From positions 375,695 through 439,694 of the forward strand of contig JAGWHC010000001.1 of the NCBI GenBank assembly GCA_028867025.1: 64,000 nucleotides of DNA, given 5' to 3'. Position 1 is the stretch's first letter. Each line of letters opens with the position of its first letter. Shown piece after piece: positions 16,426 to 25,119 of the stretch. The stretch comes from Microcaldota archaeon. Its GTDB lineage: Archaea > Micrarchaeota > Micrarchaeia > Micrarchaeales > CABMGC01. A program made the translations under genes and the position numbers. The notes beneath the pieces were generated by a model. The model had not been told where the DNA came from and searched no databases. It worked only from the letters and a program-made list of their open reading frames with translations.

Positions 16426-16902
16426 ATGCAGATGAAACTGGCTAAGAAACTCAAGCCTGAAGAAAAGCTGTTACTTGATGCGGCTGAGCTGGCGATGAGG
16501 AAGGCCTACAATCCGTATTCGAAGTTCTCAGTGGGATCTTCGGTTCTAACAAAGGACGGTACCATATTTACCGGAGCGAACGTCGAAAACGCGTCCTACG
16601 GAAACACTATCTGCGCTGAGCGTGCCGCAATCTTCAATGCGAACGCAGCGGGCCACAGGGACATAGTGGCGCTTGCTACAATTGCCGGAGGCACGAAGCC
16701 AAATACGGGCATGCCATCTTTCTCATGTGGCGCCTGCAGGCAGGCGGAATTCGAGGTATCGCAACTGTCAGGGGTCGACATCAGGATAATAACCTCGAAT
16801 ACAGACAGGAGCAAGGTTTCTATAATGAAGATAAGCGAGTTGCTCCCATTCGGCTTCGGTCCCAAAGACCTTCACGTCGATCTTAATAAGTTCAAGCGAT
16901 GA
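16426..16902 (+). CDS. cdd: Cytidine deaminase
   Basis: A 158-residue homotetrameric-type cytidine deaminase for pyrimidine salvage. The proton-shuttle/zinc motif is TICAERAAI and the second zinc motif is SFSCGACRQ, where the usual P before C is replaced by S. The substrate loop NPYSKFSVGS is intact. A TATA-like TTAAAAAG lies about 30 nt before the ATG. The C-terminus has a short extension beyond the core (about 130 residues in most homologues). Confidence 0.92.
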   Translation: MQMKLAKKLKPEEKLLLDAAELAMRKAYNPYSKFSVGSSVLTKDGTIFTGANVENASYGNTICAERAAIFNANAAGHRDIVALATIAGGTKPNTGMPSFSCGACRQAEFEVSQLSGVDIRIITSNTDRSKVSIMKISELLPFGFGPKDLHVDLNKFKR

Positions 16903-16968
16903 GCTGGCCTATTTCTGGTTCGGCGGGCATGCATAGCTTTTAATTGCTGAATTCCTATTCCTCATTGT

Positions 16969-17054
16969 GCTGGGTTCGCCTAGTGGTAGGGCGGCAGCCT
17001 GCTAAGCTGTTTGGCTAGTAATGGCCTTCGCGAGTTCGATTCTCGCACCCAGCG
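16969..17054 (+). tRNA. tRNA-Ser(GCT)
   Basis: A complete cloverleaf: acceptor GCTGGGT/ACCCAGC, D arm GCCTAGTGGTAGGGC, anticodon stem GCAGC/GCTGT with loop CTGCTAA (anticodon GCT), a long variable arm as expected for serine, T arm GCGAG-TTCGATT-CTCGC, discriminator G. No CCA is encoded and there is no intron. Confidence 0.95.
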
Positions 17055-17145
17055 CTTTCTAATCAAAAATGCAAATTTCTTATTCAAAACCTAACCATAC
17101 GACAATAATTATAAATCCTAGGATAACAAATTAGCAAGGGATCAA

Positions 17146-18483
17146 ATGAACAAAGCAGTTCCAATTATTGTGGTGCTGGCATTGGCGGTGATAGCAGCCT
17201 TCGTCATACTGCTGCCCTCGAGTTCAGCGGGCGGGAACAGCGGCATGGTTGCCTTGCAGATAACTGATCCGGCGCAGGTGCCCGCGGGCACGTCAGCGCT
17301 AGTCATCGCCTATTCCTCTCTTGCGGTCCAGCTCAGCAATGCGGGAAGCGAGTCGGGCTGGGTATCGGCAAACGGGAGCGGCAGCATAAACCTGCTCGCA
17401 GTACTCAACCTGAGCCAAACAATAGGGACAGTCTCTGTGCCTGCGAACGCAAGCATTGAGATGGTGAGGTTCAACGTCACATCAGCCAGCATAACCGTCA
17501 ACGGCACGACGCACAACGTCACAGTGCCCAGCGGGTCGGTCACGGCGCATATAATAGGTAGAACCACGCTCAACCGCAACGCAAGCGTGCTTGTGGACCT
17601 TTCGCCCGTTGTCGCTAGCATTATAACAAACACAAGCACTGTCTTCGTTCTCGTGCCCTCGGTGAGGGCGGTGGTGGTGGGTGGCGGAAGCAATTCCGCA
17701 ACACTTCACGTAGGTGCGAGAGCAGACCTTACTGAAAACGACAGCACAGAGCTTGAGATGGCAAGGGCCAACGTATCGGTAACATCAGCGTCGCTTTCGA
17801 CATCTCCAGGGAACGTTACCAACTTCTCCATAACGCTCAGGGACAACTCTAACACAAGCGTCGTGATAAAGCACGTAGGCTTCAAGGGCAACCTCAGCAT
17901 TCAGTACAATTCAAGCGCGCTTGTCGCCATGGCCAATGCCTTCATAGCAAACATGACCAGGCGCATAAGCAACAGCACCTTCTGCACGCTGCTGAACGGC
18001 AACGCAAGCTCGCATGCAAACCTCTCTTCCAGCCAGATGGATAACATAATGATGGAACTGCAGGACAGCTCCTTCGGCAGTCAGATACCCAACTTCGGAA
18101 TCAGCGTCGGAGAGGGCGAGACGGTGCGCATCAACGCCTCCATCTGCACGCCCGCCGGCCTTGCCAACTTCACATCTCGCCTGCAGCAGTTCGTGCTCAA
18201 TCACAGCACAGAAATTCAGGCTGAGCAGCAACAGAGGCAGATCATGATCTTCTCCGTGCAGAGCAACGGTACGCTTTCGGTGCCGCTCGGCACTGAGGAC
18301 TTCGAGAACTCGAGCCAGAGCTATACACTGCAGCCTGGCAAGTCGGCAACCCTGAGCTTCAGTGGCGTCATATCGTTCGGGCATGGCATGTTCAAGATTA
18401 CGCCTGTGGCAGGGTCTGTATATGAAGTGGGTGCGCAGATAGAAGAGACAGGCATAGTGTTCACGAACGTGACCGCGACATAG
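17146..18483 (+). CDS. Secreted/membrane-anchored surface protein with DUF4382-like domain
   Basis: A 445-residue protein with an N-terminal hydrophobic signal or anchor (about 5-27). Residues about 34-150 resemble DUF4382 domains: MVALQITDPAQVPAGTSAL, a tryptophan in SGWV, LLAVLNLSQ, and a conserved MVRFNVTSA turn. The remainder is Ser/Thr/Asn-rich beta structure with about two dozen N-x-S/T sequons and two cysteines (TFCTLL, SICTPA), so it is probably a heavily glycosylated cell-surface protein. The TATA box ATTATAAA lies near 17109. Function is unknown; adhesion or envelope scaffold is plausible. Confidence 0.65.
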   Translation: MNKAVPIIVVLALAVIAAFVILLPSSSAGGNSGMVALQITDPAQVPAGTSALVIAYSSLAVQLSNAGSESGWVSANGSGSINLLAVLNLSQTIGTVSVPANASIEMVRFNVTSASITVNGTTHNVTVPSGSVTAHIIGRTTLNRNASVLVDLSPVVASIITNTSTVFVLVPSVRAVVVGGGSNSATLHVGARADLTENDSTELEMARANVSVTSASLSTSPGNVTNFSITLRDNSNTSVVIKHVGFKGNLSIQYNSSALVAMANAFIANMTRRISNSTFCTLLNGNASSHANLSSSQMDNIMMELQDSSFGSQIPNFGISVGEGETVRINASICTPAGLANFTSRLQQFVLNHSTEIQAEQQQRQIMIFSVQSNGTLSVPLGTEDFENSSQSYTLQPGKSATLSFSGVISFGHGMFKITPVAGSVYEVGAQIEETGIVFTNVTAT

Positions 18484-18485
18484 GA

Positions 18486-18983
18486 CTACGCCTTCCACGA
18501 CGCGACTCTGGGAATGAGGAAATCGTAGCTGTCGCGCCTCCCTTTTTCCTTTTTGATAGCATCTGAGTGCCTTTCGCACAGGTATATGTGCGCCCCGTTT
18601 CTCAGAGTTATCAGCATGTTTGCCAGCGCATAGGTGCGCTCTTCACGCAGGCAGAAATCGCAGCACGTATAGGCGAGCGTGACTTCCTGCCGTTTTGTGA
18701 CGCCTGTTATGTCCTTGTTGATCTGCGGTATGGCACCCTGCACTACGTAGGCATTGCCGCACTCCCTGCATTCCGCAATGCCATACCATTCGAACGGCAT
18801 CCTTCCCTGATATTCAAGCGCGAACTCCCTCCCCTCCAAGGCCGCAATTATTCTCAGATCTGGCCTGTGCGCGTAGTATGCGTTCTGTTCGGTGTCCTTG
18901 AGGCAGAACGGGCAACGCCTTATGACCAGCATCGTCCTCTGGAGGTCCATCTGCTTCTTCTCAGAAACTAACGCCATGCCCAT
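18486..18983 (-). CDS. Cysteine-rich, probably zinc-binding protein
   Basis: A 165-residue protein with paired metal-ligand motifs: CPFC (about 24-27), CREC (about 73-76), CCDFC (about 107-111) and CERH (about 136-139). These could build two zinc ribbons. No enzymatic motif is recognised. It is convergent with the surface protein gene, 2 nt apart. The CxxC spacing suggests a nucleic-acid- or protein-binding role. Confidence 0.55.
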   Translation of the reverse strand: MGMALVSEKKQMDLQRTMLVIRRCPFCLKDTEQNAYYAHRPDLRIIAALEGREFALEYQGRMPFEWYGIAECRECGNAYVVQGAIPQINKDITGVTKRQEVTLAYTCCDFCLREERTYALANMLITLRNGAHIYLCERHSDAIKKEKGRRDSYDFLIPRVASWKA

Positions 18984-19032
18984 CGCTTACGCTAACCAGC
19001 AATACTTTTCTTAGAAACAAGAAAAGCTATGT

Positions 19033-19323
19033 CTATGCTGAAGCCGCTGGCGCCTCTGTCGTGGGTTCGCCTATTGCGAACCTCGTTCGGACGTCGGTTA
19101 CCTTGACGGTCAGCTTGTCTCCGGGCTTCGCGCCCTTGACAAAGATGACAAAGCCATCCTTCTTTGCTATTCCGTCTCCTCTTGAGGCAGACCCTTCTAT
19201 GGTCACCTCCAGTACGTCTCCGACTTTGACAGGCTTAGGCAGGAAATAGTTGGGGTTCATTCCCCTCCTTTCTCCTCTGTCTCCTCCGCCACGTCTTCCT
19301 TCATTTTCTTCTCCGTATGCCAT
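19033..19323 (-). CDS. TRAM-domain RNA-binding protein
   Basis: A 96-residue protein: a Gly/Arg/Glu-rich N-terminus (about 1-25) followed by a TRAM beta-barrel (VGDVLEVTIEGSASRGDGIAK, then GFVIFVKGAKPGDKLTVKVT) and a short Ala-rich tail. Stand-alone TRAM proteins in archaea bind RNA and act as RNA chaperones. A TATA box TTATATAA (complement near 19379-19386) gives a leader of about 30 nt. The gene is monocistronic. Confidence 0.85.
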   Translation of the reverse strand: MAYGEENEGRRGGGDRGERRGMNPNYFLPKPVKVGDVLEVTIEGSASRGDGIAKKDGFVIFVKGAKPGDKLTVKVTDVRTRFAIGEPTTEAPAASA

Positions 19324-19401
19324 TTTATTTTCCTCTGCAGAATTAGCTCCTGCAAACGTAGCCTATTTGGTTTGCGCTTATATAAATCTATGTTTTGACG
19401 G

Positions 19402-20040
19402 CTACTTTCCCGATTCTATGGCGTCAAGAAACGAGCCCAGTTGCGGAAAAACATAGTCAGGCTTCTCGTTTCGCAGCCTCTCTGGTGAGTCTATGCCATC
19501 GCAGATGGCGCACGAGTCGATTCCCGCTAGCTTGGCTGTGAGCACGTCCCCGGCCATGTCGCCTATGTAAAGGCTCCTTTCCTTTGGCACGTGAAACCTA
19601 TCAATGAGCAGCAGCAGGCCAGTAGGGTCCGGCTTGTAGTAGCCTATGGACTCCGCGCTGAGCACCTTGCCCACGTACCTCAGCACTCCGAGATACTCTG
19701 TCTCCTTCAGCAACCTGTATGTCTTCGAATCGCTGAATATTGCAATCCTCTTGCGCCTCTTCCTCAGCATCGCCAGCAGCCGTATCGCATCCGGCTTCAA
19801 CTTCGGCTTGAAAACAACACCGTAGAGGTCGTCGAAAGCTGAATAGATCTTGCTGACCTCCTCCTTGATCTCAACGTTTTTCGCAGAGAAATCAGAAGGG
19901 TGCTTTTTGCGCATTCCCTCCGTGCTTTTGTGCTTGCTTCTTTTGACGAGGTAGTAAAGCAGCGTTACGAAGAGCGTCGATGTCGTCAGCGTGTGATCCC
20001 AATCGAAGATAAACAGGTCGTATTTCGAGAGAAGCCGCAT
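19402..20040 (-). CDS. HAD superfamily hydrolase (phosphoglycolate-phosphatase-like)
   Basis: A 212-residue HAD enzyme from ATG 20040; a TTTTATAAG box at about 20061-20070 makes this the leaderless start, so a longer upstream frame is rejected. Motif I is FIFDWDHTL, motif II is AIFSDSKTY, a lysine occurs in YYKPDP, and motif IV is LYIGDMAGDV. A helical cap of about 70 residues follows motif I. It probably hydrolyses a small phosphate ester. The substrate cannot be assigned. Confidence 0.82.
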   Translation of the reverse strand: MRLLSKYDLFIFDWDHTLTTSTLFVTLLYYLVKRSKHKSTEGMRKKHPSDFSAKNVEIKEEVSKIYSAFDDLYGVVFKPKLKPDAIRLLAMLRKRRKRIAIFSDSKTYRLLKETEYLGVLRYVGKVLSAESIGYYKPDPTGLLLLIDRFHVPKERSLYIGDMAGDVLTAKLAGIDSCAICDGIDSPERLRNEKPDYVFPQLGSFLDAIESGK

Positions 20041-20146
20041 AGGGCTTATAATCCTATTCAACTTATAAAAACGCATATGATGACAAAGGTGATCGCTGAG
20101 CTTCGGCGATGACGAGAGATAGGCGGTCTGATCATTTGTGGTTGTC

Positions 20147-21022
20147 ATGAAAGCAGGGGGAAGCGATGTACTGAAGAGGCTCGGAAAGAGCTCGATACTA
20201 GTCACCGACATCGCCAACCAGTTCTGGTGCGAGAGGCAGATGGAGTACAACTACCTCTATGGAAAGAAGTACACCAAGTTCATGGAGCGCGGCAAGCAGC
20301 TGCACGAGGAGCTGCAGGGCGAAGTATACGTGCCGCTCACCATAGAGCCCGTGTCCTACGCAGACCTGATGTACAAGATCGCGTACGAGAACTATCGCTC
20401 GCTGCTTTCGCTCAGGGACAAAGGAATATGCAGGGAGCTGAGGGTATACGGCTCAATCAACGGTTACAGGCTCTCCGGCCAGATAGACGAGATGAAGATA
20501 GTCGGCGGGAAAGCCAAGGTGATTGAGCGCAAGACCACTGACGCGAACAGGAAGCTGACCGAGGTGTACTCGCGGCCCCATCTCATGCAAGTGAGGCTGT
20601 ACAGGAAGATGCTAGGCGACATAAAGGCGGGGAGGTACACCCACGAGAACTTTACGAAGACATACGGGCTCACGAAGGACGGGCTCTCGGAAGTGTTCAA
20701 GCGCGAGCTGCACGCCATGGGGATAAAGGACGAGCTGATCAACCCCTACTCGATATCCGAGAAGATGTTCAGCGAGCTTCACTCCCTCCCCGAGCTCAGC
20801 GACAGGCTAGAGGTGGTGTACGTTGACAGGTTCAGCGGAAAGCAGATAAGCAGCACAGAGATAGATTACAACGAGAACGAGGTAATGGATAGCATAAGCT
20901 ACGCCATGAAGTTCTGGAACGGAGAACGCGAATCAGCTCCGGTCGTCGAGGCCGAGAACTGGAAGTGCAGGTTCTGCAAGTTCTTCGGAAGCGAGTGCAA
21001 GGCGTGGTGGACAGGGAGGTAG
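20147..21022 (+). CDS. EXO5/Cas4-like PD-(D/E)XK exonuclease with iron-sulfur cluster
   Basis: A 291-residue protein of the RecB/Cas4/EXO5 nuclease group. One cysteine sits early (DIANQFWCERQMEYNYLYGK), the nuclease core reads SGQIDEM then KVIERKTTD (D...ExK), and three cysteines close the chain in WKCRFCKFFGSECK. Four cysteines in this pattern hold a 4Fe-4S cluster in this family. It acts on single-stranded DNA ends. There is no CRISPR array or other cas gene nearby, so a repair role (EXO5/Dem1-like) is more likely than CRISPR adaptation. AlaRS follows 1 nt later. Confidence 0.75.
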   Translation: MKAGGSDVLKRLGKSSILVTDIANQFWCERQMEYNYLYGKKYTKFMERGKQLHEELQGEVYVPLTIEPVSYADLMYKIAYENYRSLLSLRDKGICRELRVYGSINGYRLSGQIDEMKIVGGKAKVIERKTTDANRKLTEVYSRPHLMQVRLYRKMLGDIKAGRYTHENFTKTYGLTKDGLSEVFKRELHAMGIKDELINPYSISEKMFSELHSLPELSDRLEVVYVDRFSGKQISSTEIDYNENEVMDSISYAMKFWNGERESAPVVEAENWKCRFCKFFGSECKAWWTGR

Positions 21023-21023
21023 C

Positions 21024-23708
21024 ATGCTCAAGATAGACACAAAAAAGATAAGCAAGGACGCGCTTCGCGCCGAGTTCGGCAAGAATCCCAAGGAGTACTA
21101 CTCGACCAAGCTCTTTGAGGAGAAGGGTTTCAAGAGGCAGAGGTGCAGCATCTGCAGAAAGTGGTTCTGGGGCATAGCGGAAACGAACAACTGCGGCGAC
21201 TCTTCGCACACTCCTTACTCCTTCTTCAAGGAAAAGCCCAACAGGATAAGCTATACTGATTTCTGGAAAAAATTCTCAGATTTCTTCCGCAGGAACGGCC
21301 ACTCCATAGTCAAGAGGTATCCTGTCGTGAGCAGATGGAGGCAGGACCTCTACTTCACCATAGCAGGCATACAGGACTTTCAGCGGATAGAGAATGGCAC
21401 GATGAGCTTCGAATACAGTGCAAATCCCCTGATGGTTCCCCAACCCTGCCTGAGGTTCAAGGACATAGAGAATGTCGGTGTGACAGGCAACCACTTCACA
21501 ACGTTCATAATGGCCAACCAAACCTCATTCGATTATCCTAAGCACGGCTATTGGAGGGACAAAACGATAGAGCTGAACTTCAATTTCCTCACTAAGGTCC
21601 TTGGTGCCGAGCCCGAGGAAATAAGGTACAGTGAGGACGTGTGGGGCATGCCCGACTTCTCAGAGTTCGGTCCGAGCGTAGAGTTCTTCTCGAAAGGCGG
21701 CGAGCTCGGAAACAACGTCTTCACACAGTTCGAATTGACAAACGGTAGGATACGCGAGCTCGAGGGCAAGGTGGTCGACACAGGCTGGGGATTCGAGCGA
21801 AACTTCTGGTACTATACCGGCCTCAACACCGCCTACGAGGCGGTTTTCGGAAACGTGCTCGACAAGGTCCAGAACGAGCTGAACATAGAGCTAGATACTG
21901 GGTTCTACTCAAAGTTTGCAAGATACGGCGGTGCGCTTAACAGGGACGAGGTGAAGAACATAGCAGACGCGGAAAAGAGGATACTGAGCGAAGCGAAAAT
22001 CTCGCCGCGCGACTATGAGACAAAGATAAAGCCGATGCAGGCCGTCTATGCGCTGCTCGACCACACGAGAACGCTGCTCTTCGCGATAACCGACGGTTCG
22101 CTGCCTTCTAACGTTGGAGGCGGATACAACCTCAGGGTGCTGCTCAGGAGGTCCTTCGACTTCATCGATGAGTACGGCTTCAGGGTCGATATGAGAACGC
22201 TCGCGGAACTGATAGCAGCGGACCTCAAACCGATGTTCCCCGAGCTCTCCACGAAGCACGATATTTTCGCAAAGGTAATAGATGTCGAGAGAACAAGATA
22301 CGAGCGCGCACGCGACGGAGCGAAGAAGGCGGTAGAGATGCTTCTGGAAAAGGGCAAGAGCATAAGCATAGAGCAAATGCGAACGCTGTACGAAAGCCAG
22401 GGTGCCACGCCCGAACTGATTGCAAAAGTGGCCGAGACAAAGAAGATAAAACTCGAGCTTCCGGAAGGTGCACTGACAGAAATAGTCAAGGGGGACATGG
22501 CAAAGAGGGAAAAGCAGGATGCCGTTCAGGTCTCTCTTCCAAGAGAGCTGCCTCCGACAAAGAAGCTGTACTACGACTTCGCAACGCGCTCAAGATCTAA
22601 GGTTATCTTTGCAAAAGGAAACCACTTCATACTTGACAAAACACCTTTCTACCCTGAGGGCGGAGGGCAGGTCGCGGATACAGGCACAGTTGACGGCGTG
22701 AAGATAGTGGATGTGCAAAAGATCGGGGAAGCGATAGTGCATTTCACAGAAAAGAATTCTGGCATGAAGAAGGGCGAGATCGTAGACGCGGTGGTCGATG
22801 AGGAACGCAGGAATGCGATAATCGCGCACCACACCGCGACTCATCTTATAAGTGCTGCAGCAAGGAGGGTGCTTGGCGACCACGCGTGGCAGGAAGGGGC
22901 AAAGAAGGAGGCGCACAAGGCGCACATAGACATAGCCCACTACGACAAGCTGTCCGAGCAGGACGTCAATGCCATAGAGACGATGGTCAACGCATGGCTC
23001 TTCAACGGCATAAAGGTCAATGCGCAGGAGATGAGCAGGGGCAAAGCCGAGGAGAAGTACGGCTTCTCCATCTACCAGGGGCACGGCGCACCAGCAAAGA
23101 GGATGCGCATAGTCACTATAAGGGACAGGGAGGGCAAGCTCATCGATGCCGAGGCATGCGGCGGCATACACGCGGTGGGAAGAGAAAACCTGCTGGGAAT
23201 AGTGAGCATAATAAGCACGTCAAGGATACACGACGGCATAGACAGGATAGAGTTCGTGGCTGGGCCCGCTGCGCTGAAGAGGTTCGAGCAGATGCACAAA
23301 CAGCTTGACACTCTTTCAAAGACCTTCAACGTAGACCCTCTCCTTGTTGGAAAGAGAATAGAGGAGCAGCAGGAGGAGCTGAGATCCCTGCACAAGCAGG
23401 TAGAGAAGAACAACGAACTGCTCGCAGACAGCATAGCGGAATCACTTCCAGACTCCGCGGTAATAGAGCGGGATTTGGAGGTCGACAGAAAGATGATGAT
23501 AAAGATTGCAGACCTGCTGGTAAAGAGGAATAGCAGCGCAGTGGTCCTGCTCAAGAACAAGGAGGGGATAGTGATATGCGTTGCGGGCAGCGCCTCAAAC
23601 AAAAATGCGGCGGAGTTCCTCGACTCGAAACTCAAAGGACAGAAATTCAGCGGCGGAGGTTCGAAGAGGTTCGCAGAGGCAAGGATTGATCCGAAGCAGG
23701 CGCGTTGA
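21024..23708 (+). CDS. alaS: Alanyl-tRNA synthetase
   Basis: A full-length archaeal AlaRS of 894 residues. It has a class II catalytic domain with an archaeal N-terminal extension including CSICRKWFWG, a tRNA-recognition region, an editing domain with AHHTATHLI (about 600-608) and the partner ACGGIHAVG (zinc ligands HxxxH...CxxxH), then a coiled coil (about 755-800) and a DHHA1-like C-Ala domain ending GGGSKRFAEARID. The start has GGGAGGTAGC just upstream. It overlaps the nuclease/CarS cluster closely. Confidence 0.96.
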   Translation: MLKIDTKKISKDALRAEFGKNPKEYYSTKLFEEKGFKRQRCSICRKWFWGIAETNNCGDSSHTPYSFFKEKPNRISYTDFWKKFSDFFRRNGHSIVKRYPVVSRWRQDLYFTIAGIQDFQRIENGTMSFEYSANPLMVPQPCLRFKDIENVGVTGNHFTTFIMANQTSFDYPKHGYWRDKTIELNFNFLTKVLGAEPEEIRYSEDVWGMPDFSEFGPSVEFFSKGGELGNNVFTQFELTNGRIRELEGKVVDTGWGFERNFWYYTGLNTAYEAVFGNVLDKVQNELNIELDTGFYSKFARYGGALNRDEVKNIADAEKRILSEAKISPRDYETKIKPMQAVYALLDHTRTLLFAITDGSLPSNVGGGYNLRVLLRRSFDFIDEYGFRVDMRTLAELIAADLKPMFPELSTKHDIFAKVIDVERTRYERARDGAKKAVEMLLEKGKSISIEQMRTLYESQGATPELIAKVAETKKIKLELPEGALTEIVKGDMAKREKQDAVQVSLPRELPPTKKLYYDFATRSRSKVIFAKGNHFILDKTPFYPEGGGQVADTGTVDGVKIVDVQKIGEAIVHFTEKNSGMKKGEIVDAVVDEERRNAIIAHHTATHLISAAARRVLGDHAWQEGAKKEAHKAHIDIAHYDKLSEQDVNAIETMVNAWLFNGIKVNAQEMSRGKAEEKYGFSIYQGHGAPAKRMRIVTIRDREGKLIDAEACGGIHAVGRENLLGIVSIISTSRIHDGIDRIEFVAGPAALKRFEQMHKQLDTLSKTFNVDPLLVGKRIEEQQEELRSLHKQVEKNNELLADSIAESLPDSAVIERDLEVDRKMMIKIADLLVKRNSSAVVLLKNKEGIVICVAGSASNKNAAEFLDSKLKGQKFSGGGSKRFAEARIDPKQAR

Positions 23709-23710
23709 GC

Positions 23711-24211
23711 ATGGCCGACCTTTTGTACGCTTTCCTTTTCTACCCAATACTGTTCATACTGCCAGCCTGGATAGCAAACGGCGCACCAGTGGTATTCGGC
23801 GGCGGAGCTCCGCTGGACTTCAACAAAAAACTAAATGGCAGACCGATATTCGGAAAACACAAGACCATAAGAGGCACAGTGGCAGGTCTACTATGCGGAT
23901 TCCTAGCAGCAACAGCGATATCGCTTTTCTTTCCGTATCTATTGGCTGCCGGCCTTGCGCTCAGCATCGGCACAATAGCCGGTGACCTAGCCGGGAGTTT
24001 CATAAAGAGGCAGACAGGTTTGAAGGAGGGGGCAAGCGTCATGCTCCTTGACCAGTACTCTTTCTTCGTAGTGGCGCTGCTATTCTCGCTCCCTTTTGGC
24101 AATACGCCTAGCATAATAGGGCTTGTCGTGCTCGCCGTCCTTACAGGTGTGCTTCACAAGGGCACAAACATGCTGGCGCACAAGGCAAGAATCAAGCAGG
24201 TGCCCTGGTAA
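23711..24211 (+). CDS. carS: CDP-archaeol synthase (CarS, former DUF46)
   Basis: A 166-residue integral membrane enzyme that activates unsaturated archaetidic acid with CTP in archaeal lipid synthesis. Four or five hydrophobic segments surround the conserved loops GGAPLDFNKKLNGRPIFGKH and SIGTIAGDLAGSFIKRQ plus LLDQ, all CarS signatures. I chose ATG 23711; the TTG two codons upstream overlaps the alaS stop. It is co-directional and nearly contiguous with alaS. Confidence 0.92.
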   Translation: MADLLYAFLFYPILFILPAWIANGAPVVFGGGAPLDFNKKLNGRPIFGKHKTIRGTVAGLLCGFLAATAISLFFPYLLAAGLALSIGTIAGDLAGSFIKRQTGLKEGASVMLLDQYSFFVVALLFSLPFGNTPSIIGLVVLAVLTGVLHKGTNMLAHKARIKQVPW

Positions 24212-24220
24212 CGCGGCCCA

Positions 24221-24370
24221 TCAGCCCTTGACAACATGATTGCACTCATCGCATGTCGAGCCGCCCAGGAACTCTGATGGACTCAGGTCCTGTTCTGCGC
24301 ACGGGCACGCGCATGTTACGCTAACGTATCCCTCAGCTTCATCATCGTATACAGTGCAGCTACCGCACAT
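24221..24370 (-). CDS. Small cysteine-rich protein, 49 aa
   Basis: A short frame from ATG 24370 to TGA 24221, with a good GGTGAG ribosome site directly upstream and a TATA box (AATTATAAG, complement near 24402-24411) at the right distance. It begins MCGSC and contains CACPC and CDEC near the end, seven cysteines in 49 residues, so it probably binds zinc or an iron-sulfur cluster. No family is recognised. It lies between the convergent carS and the gene at 24403. Confidence 0.6.
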   Translation of the reverse strand: MCGSCTVYDDEAEGYVSVTCACPCAEQDLSPSEFLGGSTCDECNHVVKG

Positions 24371-24402
24371 CCCACTCACCTACAACGCATATCAAGCAAG
24401 CC

Positions 24403-24972
24403 TTATAATTCTCTCGAAACAGAAAGGGCGTTCTCCATTATGCTTCTTTCGTCATCGGAGAACACGCCGCCTTCGATGATCGACTTGTCTTTCAGGACAT
24501 GTTTCAGTATCTCGCCCCTCAGCCTCGTGTCCTTCTTAATCGTCTTCGCGAGCAGCACGTCGGGCGCCTCCTCCTTCAGCTCCTTCTCGGCGTCTGCCAT
24601 CCACGATTCGCATGCCTTGCTGTAGTCGTTGAGCATCACGATCTGCCTCAGTTCAAGCAGGAACTTCTGGAGTTCGTCAATTCTCTGCAGTGAGTCCTTG
24701 CCCACGTGCGCCTGATCTATGTACTCGCTGAACCGCCTCTCGATGTTCTCGTGCTCCTTGACGATTTGAGAGAGCAGGAAAGCATCCTTCTCCTTCTCGC
24801 CTCCCTCCTCGCTCATCGCGGGCAGTTGGCCTTCGAGCGAGATGCGCTTCCTGTCAAGCTGATCGCGCATCACAGAAACCGCCTGCGAGAGGAGCTCGTC
24901 ACGCATCTTCGATATTATGGCGTCGCATACCATCCATGCTGGCGTCCCATCGTCGTCGATAATTACAAGCAC
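24403..24972 (-). CDS. Uncharacterised helical protein, about 190 aa
   Basis: A soluble, highly charged protein with long predicted helices (about 35-120, heptad-like E/K/L patterns) after a short hydrophobic strand (LVIIDDDGTPAWMV). No named family is recognised. TTG 24975 and GTG 24972 are both possible starts; a TTTATAAC box (complement near 24996-25004) places the transcript start there, so it is probably leaderless. It may be a DPANN-specific structural or scaffold protein, but nothing in the neighbourhood indicates a role. Confidence 0.5.
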   Translation of the reverse strand: MLVIIDDDGTPAWMVCDAIISKMRDELLSQAVSVMRDQLDRKRISLEGQLPAMSEEGGEKEKDAFLLSQIVKEHENIERRFSEYIDQAHVGKDSLQRIDELQKFLLELRQIVMLNDYSKACESWMADAEKELKEEAPDVLLAKTIKKDTRLRGEILKHVLKDKSIIEGGVFSDDERSIMENALSVSREL

Positions 24973-25022
24973 CAATTTAACTTTGCAATTACTCTGTTAT
25001 AAACTTCGGCGTGTGTCGTAGT

Positions 25023-25038
25023 AATCTATATAAACCTT
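25023..25038 (+). promoter_or_regulatory. rRNA-type TATA promoter without a protein gene
   Basis: AATCTATATAAACCTT is identical over 16 nt to the element upstream of the 23S rRNA (49825-49840). It points rightward into a hairpin and a T-run, not into a protein-coding gene. The expected transcription start is about 25055-25060. Confidence 0.6.
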
Positions 25039-25056
25039 TCAGGCTTATTTGTCACT

Positions 25057-25119
25057 CACGTGTTAAGGTGCCTTATATTTTATCCCCACCCACCACACCT
25101 TAACACCTCTTTCTTTTTA
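25057..25119 (+). ncRNA. Putative small structured RNA (11-bp hairpin plus T-run)
   Basis: GTGTTAAGGTG (25060-25070) and CACCTTAACAC (25096-25106) are perfect inverted repeats separated by a 25-nt AT/C-rich loop, followed by CTCTTTCTTTTT. The rRNA-like TATA box ends about 22 nt before the stem, so the stem would be the 5' end of an RNA of about 60 nt with its own terminator. No known RNA family is recognised; C/D-box motifs are absent. On the opposite strand it could be the terminator hairpin of the gene at 25117. Confidence 0.4.

Noticed and set aside
20147-21022. CRISPR-Cas locus suggested by a Cas4-like nuclease
   Set aside because: No repeats, spacers or other cas genes are found nearby; the protein fits EXO5-type nucleases as well.
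25060-25106. Transposon end or insertion-sequence inverted repeat
   Set aside because: The repeats are only 25 nt apart with no transposase between or near them and no target-site duplication.
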